Shown in pieces: positions 6,585-12,748 of a stretch of 14,409 nucleotides of DNA (its first letter is position 1; every line of letters begins with the position of its first letter). A model generated the notes under the pieces. The model made no database searches. It was not told the origin of the DNA and saw only the letters and a program-made list of their open reading frames with translations. A program made the position numbers and the translations under genes. Origin of the DNA: Desulfobacter sp. (GTDB lineage Bacteria; Desulfobacterota; Desulfobacteria; Desulfobacterales; Desulfobacteraceae); the NCBI GenBank assembly GCA_030145005.1, contig JAQYWJ010000003.1, positions 16,705 through 31,113 of the forward strand. The letters are read 5' to 3'.

Positions 6585-6728
6585 TTATCTAAGAGCCTGT
6601 TTGGTAAATGAACTGCTGAGATGCTGCGGCATTGGGGGATACATACCTTGTTTGTCCACGGTCGAAAAAATAACAGGACCATTACAATTATCATGTACCT
6701 GGTCGACTTTTCCGGACAACAGTAACAT
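6585..6728 (-). pseudogene. Remnant of a PPOX-type (FMN-binding split barrel) protein
   Basis: An ATG at 6728 with a strong AGGTGGAG ribosome site starts a frame reading MLLLSGKVDQVHDNCNGPVIFSTVDKQGM. The NGPVIFSTVDKQG stretch resembles the first strand pair of pyridoxamine 5'-phosphate oxidase-like flavoproteins, which usually continue with PNA. Here PNAAAS is found only in another frame after the five-base C run (plus-strand GGGGG at 6634-6638), so a frameshift is likely. Both frames then run into the orphan MITE terminus at 6593 and stop. Only about 30-40 of the usual 130 or more residues remain. Family assignment rests on a short motif. Confidence 0.45.
6593..6609 (+). repeat. Orphan MITE terminus
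   Basis: GAGCCTGTTTGGTAAAT repeats the right-hand terminus of MITE copy 1 (read inward: GAGCCTGTTTGGTAATT) with one mismatch in 17 bases. No recognisable MITE interior follows. It is preceded by TAA. It lies 31 bases upstream of the mrp start, between the start and any upstream promoter, and it truncates the flavoprotein remnant that reads into it. Confidence 0.7.
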
Positions 6729-6889
6729 GCTCTCCACCTGTTTTAAGCTTACAAAACAAAACCACAACAAATAAAAGCAAGTTCGATGCCAACAAACACA
6801 AAAAATTAAAAAGAACTATGAATTCAATTAGTTATAATAAAAAAAGCTTGTTCGAATTAAACGATTCAGTATTGCAGAAATGCAACTGT
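6729..6889. other. AT-rich intergenic segment, no gene seen
   Basis: About 160 bases rich in A and T separate the flavoprotein remnant from the RAYT left end. A TATAAT occurs at 6833-6838 on the plus strand, but no -35 hexamer lies at a proper distance. The segment GTTCGAATTAAACGATTC (about 6851-6868) has a related copy on the other side of the RAYT gene. No coding frame is convincing. Confidence 0.5.
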
Positions 6890-6932
6890 AAAGGGGTTAA
6901 ATAAATCTACATAAAGGGGTCTAAAGGGGTCA
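6890..6932 (+). repeat. Three TAAAGGGGT direct repeats at the RAYT left end
   Basis: TAAAGGGGT occurs at 6890, 6913 and 6923, the last two as an exact tandem of the ten-base unit TAAAGGGGTC. The motif GGGGTCA followed by a CTTGAC-ending hairpin is typical of left ends of RAYT units. AAAGGGG also occurs inverted at the right end. Confidence 0.6.
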
Positions 6933-6950
6933 CAAGTCTGCTCTTGACTC
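6930..6950 (+). repeat. RAYT left-end hairpin
   Basis: Starting at the GTCA of the last GGGGTCA repeat, GTCACAAG and CTTGAC can pair around TCTGCT, with a two-base bulge. Subterminal hairpins of this kind are the single-strand recognition signals of Y1/HUH transposases. It lies about 30 bases before the RAYT start codon. Confidence 0.4.
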
Positions 6951-6978
6951 ATTTTGTTAATTTGGCTATTAAAATGGC

Positions 6979-7751
6979 ATGTCCAGACCATTGCGCATAA
7001 TGCACCCTGATGCCTGGTACCACGTCATGAATCGTGGACGCCGTGGAGAGCTGATATTCGATCCAAAGACGACTATAAATGTTTTCTGGGGGTCATGCTT
7101 GAGGCCGTAGAGCGTTTCGCATTGAAGGTAAGTACCTATTGCCTGATGCCAAATCATTATCACTTGTTGGTCCAGACACCGGACGCTAATCTGGACCGGT
7201 GCATGCGGCATATTAATGGTGTTTATACCCAACGTTTTAACAGCACACATGGCTTGGACGGGATCTTGTTCCGAGGGCGATATAAATCCATCGTGGTCCC
7301 AGGAGACAGCTATCTTCTTCAGCTGGTCCGCTATATTCATCGGAATCCGGTCCGCGCAGGAATGGTTGAACGTGTGGAAGACCATGAGTGGTCAAGCCAT
7401 AAAGCCTATATAAGTCATGCTAAAAAATGGGATTGGGTGAATAAAAAATTTATCCTGGCCATGCTGTCTAATGACCCGGAGCAAGGAATCAGGCAATATC
7501 GAAAGTTCATGGGTGAAAGCGAGGACAAATCCCTGTTGCGGACATTAAGCCTGAAAAAATTGCCTTCCATCCTTGGTGACAGTAATTTTATCGACAAGAT
7601 AAAAAACAATTTTTTTGAAAGTTACAGTACGGTCAGTACGATCATAGAACGGCTTAAAATCAGATTAAAAAGTGACCATTCTTTAAAATTGAGGTATTCT
7701 CAGCTTAAAAAGAACTTAATAGGCCAAAAGCGGACGTTGCCCCCTTTTTGA
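6979..7751 (+). pseudogene. REP-associated tyrosine transposase (RAYT, Y1_Tnp), frameshifted
   Basis: The protein begins in one frame at ATG 6979 (MSRPLRIMHPDAWYHVMNRGRRGELIFDPK) and continues in another (DDYKCFLGVMLEAVERFALKVSTYCLMPNHYHLL). The switch is at about 7063-7068, where CCAAAG lacks one A compared with the CCAAAAG needed to keep frame. Joined, it is about 257 residues, normal for the family. The HUH metal-binding motif is HYH in MPNHYHLLVQTP and the nucleophile is the tyrosine of LVRYIHRNPVRAG. These enzymes cut and move REP-type palindromes as single strands. The 3' end of the gene (coding TLPPF) overlaps the element's own right end, as often seen. No proper -1 slippery heptamer is visible, so inactivation or a sequencing error is likelier than programmed frameshifting. 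Confidence 0.85.
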
Positions 7752-7759
7752 CTTTTTTT
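7728..7759 (+). terminator. RAYT right end / possible intrinsic terminator
   Basis: AAAAGCGG and CCCCCTTTT can pair around ACGTTG with one mismatch, followed closely by a T-rich run. This ends the RAYT gene and is also the element's right end (CCCCCTTTTTGAC), the inverse of the AAAGGGG motif on the left. It could shield the downstream c-di-GMP gene from read-through. Confidence 0.4.
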
Positions 7760-7865
7760 TGCATAAGTTCCAATTAGATAAACGATTCGATTAAATACAT
7801 GTATATGTTTCGGTAAAAGTTAAGAAAAATTCGTTTTTATATCCAAACAAATGGAAGTGGCTGCT

Positions 7866-10589
7866 ATGATGAAAACTAGAATTTCCAACATTTCGCTATT
7901 TACAGCGCTTACAATCGCATCCGTGTTTTCCGGGATCATTCTGTGGAATATGCAAAGCACTTTCACAAAATTCAGCCAAAAAAATAAGGAAGGGCTTCGA
8001 ACTTTTTATATTGATCAGCAAAAAGAACTTATCAAAAACGAAGTGGAACGGCTGACCAAGCGAATCTCCGTCACAAAGAACGCCATAATCAAGGCTGCCA
8101 AGGAGAATCTTAAAGACCAGGTGCATTCGGCGGAAGATTTTATTCAGAATGTCTACACGACCCATGACGAGGATCAGTATAAAACGCATATAAACAACTT
8201 GATCACATCTTTTAACTGGGCCAACAAGTCAGGCTATTTTTATATTATATCCGGTGACGGTACTGTCAGGCATCACGGTGCGAGGCCGGAACTGGTCGGT
8301 AAAAATTTTTATTCCCTGGAAAAAAAGTTCCCTGATTTCATGAAATTTCTTGAAGAGGCAAAAAACAGCGAATCTGCTATGGAGGAGTACATGTTCTATA
8401 AACCGGGCGAGGGGGACAAACTCTACAAAAAGCTCGGGTATGCCGTATACAACAGTGCATTTGATATCATTATCGGCACGGGATACTACATGGACAGTCT
8501 GAATGAACAGGGTAAACAGGAAATCCTGGAATTTATTGCCGGAGACAGGTTCGGCTATCAAGATTATGGCTACTTCTGGATATTTTCAACAGATTATAAA
8601 ACGGTTTTTCACATTGACCCAAATATCTATCATACGGATCTGAAAACATTCCGCGGCGCAAACAACAAACTGGTCATCAAGGAGTTTGTTGACATCGCAA
8701 CATCCAAAGGCAGTGGATTCAGCTCGTATTACTGGGAAATTCCCGGACAGGCCAGGACGGCTGAAAAAATATCGTATCTGGTATATATTCCGGACTGGGA
8801 CTGGATTGTAGGATCTGGATTTTATTTTGAAAATTTTTATGAACTTGTGGGAACGGTAGAGGGAATAAGCAGTTCACTTCTCAGAGAGGAAATAATAAAA
8901 AACAGCCTGATTATCATCTCTCTTTTTGTCTTTACGCTGGTGGTGGCACTTTTTGTTTACAAAAGGATCCGAAAAATTGAGTCTGAGCAGAAAAAATTCC
9001 TCAGTGAGTTGCTGCAGTACCAAACAGTGATAGACAAAAGCGCAATCGTCAGTATTACTGATCTGAACGGAAATATTATTCACGTGAATGACGAAATGTG
9101 TGAGGTCACAGGGTTTAATAAAGAAGAGTTACTGCATGCTACCCACAATCAACTCAGCCATCCGGACAACCCAGCCTCAACATACCAGGAACTGTGGATG
9201 ACCATTACAAAGGGAGAACCCTGGCGCGGGATCTTTAAAAATCTTAAAAAAGACGGTGGGTATTTTTTCCAGAAATCGACCATCGTGCCGTTTAAAGATA
9301 AAGATGGCGAAGTGATTAAATATATTTCAATCAGCCATGATGTCACCGAAGTGTTTGAAAATAAATCCCAACTTCAAAAATACCTCAATTATGACACTTT
9401 GACCGAGTTGAACAACAGAAACAGTCTGCTCATGGAGATAAAAAAAGCCAAATCGGCAGATCTTGCTATCATTGATATAGACGACTTTCATAGAATAAAT
9501 GAAACATACGGGATGAAGATCGGAGACGAACTGCTTAAAATATTTGCTTCAAGGCTTTCTAATCATATACATCTGTACCGCTATTTTATCTACAGGCTGC
9601 ACTCTGATGTATTTGCCGTATTTTCCACCCAAAGTGATAAAAATCTTTTTATCATTGATGTTGAAACAGCACTTCAGGATATTGTTAAAAAGACCTTCAT
9701 CATCGGGGACAAGGAGTTGATGATCAGTGTCATCACAGGTTACGCGCATGGCTCAGATAATATTATGGCCCATGCAGATGCGGCTTTGCAGTTTGCAAAA
9801 GCAAACAATATCGATCATTACGCCTATGATCCTCTAAAAGTGGATAACAGCAAGATATATGAACAGAATATCCGGATTGTAAAAATGCTCAGCAGCGCCA
9901 TTGATGAAGACCGGGTCGTGCCGTTTTTCCAGCCGATCACAGGTGCCGGCAGACCAAAGTTTGAAAGCCTGATGCGTATCAAGGACACGGATGGCGGCAT
10001 AATCTCTCCGGCACAGTTCCTTGATATCAGCAAGCAGACCCGGTTTTATCCGGCGCTGACCAAAATCATTGTAAAAAAGACCATAGACACATTTGTCGAC
10101 GATGACAGTAGGTTCAGTATCAATATTTCGACGGAGGATATCCAGAATAGCGAGACCATGGCCTTTATTTATGACTATGCGCTTGATAAAAACGTCATGT
10201 CACGCATGATACTTGAACTTGTGGAGTCGGAAAGTCTGTCTTCCTACGCCGGTGCAACAGATATCATTTACAGGTTTAAAAATGCCGGCGCAAAAATTGC
10301 CATTGATGATTTTGGCACAGGATACTCCAACTTTGATTACCTGCTGAAGATCAAAGCAGACTATATCAAAATTGACGGCAGTATCATCAAACTGATCACC
10401 AAAGATGAGCGGGCTGTTGATGTTGTTAATTCGATTGTCTCTTATGCAAACACGCTTAAGATGAAAACCATTGCAGAGTTCATCTCCAGTGAGACACTTT
10501 CAGCCAAGGCAAAAGCCCTTGGGGTCAATTATGAACAAGGGTTTTACCATGGCAAACCCAAACCGGTCCCTGATAAAACGATTTTCTAA
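7866..10589 (+). CDS. Membrane Cache-PAS-GGDEF-EAL protein, predicted c-di-GMP phosphodiesterase
   Basis: An inner-membrane sensor of about 907 residues (numbers here count from an upstream ATG at 7851). A transmembrane helix at about 12-32 is followed by a periplasmic double Cache_2 sensor (about 50-335, with repeated G-Y-F-W/Y-I-x-S cores at 128-134 and 240-246), a second helix (about 349-370), PAS (about 390-500), GGDEF (about 510-655) and EAL (about 670-905). The GGDEF signature is degraded to HSDVF (584-588), so cyclase activity is unlikely. The EAL motif is ESL (705-707), but metal and catalytic residues appear present: N758, E789, D819-D820 in DDFGTGYS, K840, E876 and Q896. It should therefore hydrolyse c-di-GMP. 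The start at 7866 is chosen because GGAAG lies eight bases upstream. Its stop codon touches the second MITE copy. The periplasmic ligand is unknown. Confidence 0.93.
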   Translation: MMKTRISNISLFTALTIASVFSGIILWNMQSTFTKFSQKNKEGLRTFYIDQQKELIKNEVERLTKRISVTKNAIIKAAKENLKDQVHSAEDFIQNVYTTHDEDQYKTHINNLITSFNWANKSGYFYIISGDGTVRHHGARPELVGKNFYSLEKKFPDFMKFLEEAKNSESAMEEYMFYKPGEGDKLYKKLGYAVYNSAFDIIIGTGYYMDSLNEQGKQEILEFIAGDRFGYQDYGYFWIFSTDYKTVFHIDPNIYHTDLKTFRGANNKLVIKEFVDIATSKGSGFSSYYWEIPGQARTAEKISYLVYIPDWDWIVGSGFYFENFYELVGTVEGISSSLLREEIIKNSLIIISLFVFTLVVALFVYKRIRKIESEQKKFLSELLQYQTVIDKSAIVSITDLNGNIIHVNDEMCEVTGFNKEELLHATHNQLSHPDNPASTYQELWMTITKGEPWRGIFKNLKKDGGYFFQKSTIVPFKDKDGEVIKYISISHDVTEVFENKSQLQKYLNYDTLTELNNRNSLLMEIKKAKSADLAIIDIDDFHRINETYGMKIGDELLKIFASRLSNHIHLYRYFIYRLHSDVFAVFSTQSDKNLFIIDVETALQDIVKKTFIIGDKELMISVITGYAHGSDNIMAHADAALQFAKANNIDHYAYDPLKVDNSKIYEQNIRIVKMLSSAIDEDRVVPFFQPITGAGRPKFESLMRIKDTDGGIISPAQFLDISKQTRFYPALTKIIVKKTIDTFVDDDSRFSINISTEDIQNSETMAFIYDYALDKNVMSRMILELVESESLSSYAGATDIIYRFKNAGAKIAIDDFGTGYSNFDYLLKIKADYIKIDGSIIKLITKDERAVDVVNSIVSYANTLKMKTIAEFISSETLSAKAKALGVNYEQGFYHGKPKPVPDKTIF

Positions 10590-10715
10590 TCCCTTAGAGC
10601 GAGGAACAATTTTCACAAATTTTCTGTTAATAGTCGGACTATTGACCTAAAATTTGGGGAAATTGGGGCCGCTCTTATGAGATTACAGCCGATTCATCAA
10701 TTTTTAAACAGGCTC
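10588..10715. mobile_element. MITE copy 2, inverted and truncated
   Basis: The reverse complement starts GAGCCTGTTT, continues AATTGATGAATCGGCTG and CAATAGTC as in copy 1, and keeps the AACAGAAAATTTGTGAAAATTG arm. Beyond that, the outer arm and terminus present in copy 1 are missing and replaced by a short GAGCG-based arm reaching the stop codon of the c-di-GMP gene. Its arms of about 29 bases (CAATTTTCAC...AATAGTC) form a strong hairpin centred near 10639, so it may act as a bidirectional terminator for the convergent genes. The intact terminus abuts the TGA stop (10718-10716) of the FMN enzyme gene. Confidence 0.75.
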
Positions 10716-11867
10716 TCAGCACAATATGGATGAATCAATATCAGCAATGGTGCTTACCCCGGTCATAAACATGGCTTTTTTCAATATCTTTTGAATATGT
10801 TCCATGTGTATTCTGACGCCCAGGGAACCTGCACCTACGGCGGCCCGGATCACATCCCTGCCCAGAAGAACAAAGTCGGCGCCCAGAGCCAGCATCTTGA
10901 GTACGTCATAGCCGGTCCTGACCCCACCGTCTGCCGTGATGGTGACCTGGCCTTTAAGGTGCTTGGCAATATCCGGAAGCACCTCTGCCGTTCCCGGCGT
11001 TGCATCAAGCACCCGGCCCCCGTGATTTGAAACACTGACTACCTTGACACCGGCATCAGCACAGCTTACGGCATCCTCCACCGTCATAATCCCTTTGGCA
11101 ATAAAGGGCAGAGACGTGGCCTGGACCAGTTCTTTGATATCTTTTACGCTCTTGCGGAATACCGGCTGATTATGCCGGGCCATAATGGTGGACCCACATC
11201 CGTCAAGATCCACACCAACAGCAGGACATCCCAGTTCTTCGGCCATGTGAATGAACCGTTTGAGCACATCCTGGGATCTGGGCTTGAAGATGGGAACGGC
11301 CGGCATGCCTTCTTTTTTTATGGCTCTGAGCGCCGGGTTATCATCCGGGGTATAAAAAAACGTATCTCCCCGCCAGCCAATGGTACCGGCATCTTTACAG
11401 CCCCGGATTACGGCCCTGCAGAAATCTTCTTCACTGATGGCATTGTTGTAGCGTTCAGCACCTGCCGTAGAAGCTGCCATAACCGGAAAATCCAATTTTT
11501 TGCCTAAAAATGTACAGGAGGTGTCAGGTTCGGTATGTTCCCCCACCACCCTTAATTTAAAGCGCACCGCCTCAAGGGATGCAACATTTGCACGAAAGGA
11601 GAAGCCTGCACCGGCACCTCCGAATCCAATGGGTTTGCCATAGGCCTCTTTCTGGCAAATTTTATCAAAATTGCCGTCACAGGCAGGGTAAGCCGCACAA
11701 AACCCTTTGAGGCTTTTTCTTGCCCTGTCCCGGACCGCTTCAAGGGTTTGGGGAACGGTTTCCTTATCAAGAATAACGCGGCTGTCAGCCTCGCAAACGC
11801 TGCACTGTTCAGGCTGTTCTTCCTGGTCCATATTAGTAAAGCACATGGTGCATTGCCAGATAGTCAT
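10716..11867 (-). CDS. FMN-dependent alpha-hydroxyacid dehydrogenase-like protein with rubredoxin-like domain
   Basis: A protein of about 383 residues. Near the N-terminus WQCTMC...QCSVC supplies two CxxC knuckles, as in the rubredoxin-like domain of rubrerythrins. The rest is a TIM barrel of the lactate/glycolate oxidase family, with PVMAAST early, IAKGIMTVEDA (FMN lysine), SNHGGRVLD (catalytic His and substrate-binding Arg), TADGGVRTGYDVLKMLALGADFVLLGR (FMN phosphate site) and a C-terminal alpha-helix. This suggests 2-hydroxyacid oxidation with electrons passed to an iron centre rather than to oxygen; the substrate is unknown. A GTG at 11891 overlaps the stop of the preceding gene and would add eight residues, but it lacks a ribosome site; the ATG at 11867 has GGGAG about 12 bases upstream. 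It is the third gene of the oxidoreductase operon. Its stop TGA directly touches MITE copy 2. Confidence 0.88.
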   Translation of the reverse strand: MTIWQCTMCFTNMDQEEQPEQCSVCEADSRVILDKETVPQTLEAVRDRARKSLKGFCAAYPACDGNFDKICQKEAYGKPIGFGGAGAGFSFRANVASLEAVRFKLRVVGEHTEPDTSCTFLGKKLDFPVMAASTAGAERYNNAISEEDFCRAVIRGCKDAGTIGWRGDTFFYTPDDNPALRAIKKEGMPAVPIFKPRSQDVLKRFIHMAEELGCPAVGVDLDGCGSTIMARHNQPVFRKSVKDIKELVQATSLPFIAKGIMTVEDAVSCADAGVKVVSVSNHGGRVLDATPGTAEVLPDIAKHLKGQVTITADGGVRTGYDVLKMLALGADFVLLGRDVIRAAVGAGSLGVRIHMEHIQKILKKAMFMTGVSTIADIDSSILC

Positions 11868-11890
11868 ATCGAATGATGTCTCCCGTTTCA

Positions 11891-12748
11891 CTATAGGTTT
11901 TGTAAAAGCGTATCTGCCAGAAGTTTGCTGTCATAATCATGTGCGGCAAGGGCTTTTGCTTTAAGATTGGGAACCCGTTCGTGGAATGGTGTACAATCGG
12001 CCTCATACAGCACACCCAAAGGAAGGCTTTCTTCCCACTCTTGGGCCAGCTTAAATGCCTTTGCTATATCCTGGGGGTCATGATCCGTATCCTCGAGTTT
12101 GTAAGCCCGCTCTTTATACCAGCTTAGGGTATTTATTTTATTAAAGGACACACATGGCTGTAAAATATCCACCAACGCAAAGCCTTTGTAGTTCATGGCT
12201 TTGACGATCAGCTCCGCCAAATGTTCAGGCTCTCCGGACAGCCCCCGTGCCACAAATCCGGCCCCGGCAGCCAGTGCAATGGCCAGGGCGGAAAATTGGG
12301 ATGACGGGGTACCGGTGTTCTGTAGTTTTGTGATCATCCCCAGGCTTGACGTGGGAGAGGCCTGGCCCTTGGTCAGCCCGTAAATCTGGTTGTTGTGCAC
12401 CAAAAGCGTGATGTCGATATTTCGCCTGATTGTCGCAAGAAAGTGGTTGCCGCCTTCGCCATAGCAATCGCCGTCCCCACAGTTGACCACCACCGTAAGA
12501 TCGTTATTGGCTATCTTTGTTCCGGTTGCAAGGGGAAGCGCCCTGCCGTGAAGCCCATGGAACATGTTGCATTTGAGAAAGTGTGGCGTTTTTCCGGCCT
12601 GTCCGATACCGGATATCAGTGTGAGCTTTTCAGGCGGAATCTGCTGTTGGGCAAAGGCATTTTTCATAGCGGCAAGGATCTGAAAATCACCGCATCCCGG
12701 GCACCATTTGTTTTCATAATTGCAGTCGAAATCTTTTGGAGTAATCAT
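11891..12748 (-). CDS. korB: 2-oxoacid:ferredoxin oxidoreductase, beta subunit
   Basis: The 285-residue thiamine-diphosphate subunit of a 2-oxoacid:ferredoxin oxidoreductase, which decarboxylates a 2-oxoacid to acyl-CoA while reducing ferredoxin. WCPGCGD (residues 15-21) is the start of the iron-sulfur cluster binding segment. The TPP-Mg site is GDGDCYGEGGNHF followed by NNQIYGLTKGQ. Beta subunits of this length paired with a gamma-alpha fusion are typical of the two-subunit 2-oxoglutarate/2-oxoacid enzymes; pyruvate or branched-chain oxoacids remain possible. Its ATG overlaps the alpha-subunit stop by one base (TAATG), implying coupled translation. Confidence 0.93.
   Translation of the reverse strand: MITPKDFDCNYENKWCPGCGDFQILAAMKNAFAQQQIPPEKLTLISGIGQAGKTPHFLKCNMFHGLHGRALPLATGTKIANNDLTVVVNCGDGDCYGEGGNHFLATIRRNIDITLLVHNNQIYGLTKGQASPTSSLGMITKLQNTGTPSSQFSALAIALAAGAGFVARGLSGEPEHLAELIVKAMNYKGFALVDILQPCVSFNKINTLSWYKERAYKLEDTDHDPQDIAKAFKLAQEWEESLPLGVLYEADCTPFHERVPNLKAKALAAHDYDSKLLADTLLQNL

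Noticed and set aside
5720..6694. Longer mrp frame starting at 6694
   Set aside because: The extra 44 residues have no family similarity, cross the orphan MITE terminus, and the ATG at 6562 has a strong AAAGGAG site.
6890..6932. CRISPR-like or iteron array
   Set aside because: Only three nine-base repeats, unevenly spaced and without spacers or a nearby replication gene; they fit a RAYT end better.
7063..7068. Programmed -1 frameshift in the RAYT gene
   Set aside because: The site CCAAAGAC does not form an X-XXY-YYZ heptamer and no downstream stimulatory structure was evident; RAYT genes are not known to use frameshifting.
10594..10718. Target-site duplication for MITE copy 2
   Set aside because: The flanks are TTA and TCA, and the left terminus is truncated, so no true duplication can be claimed.
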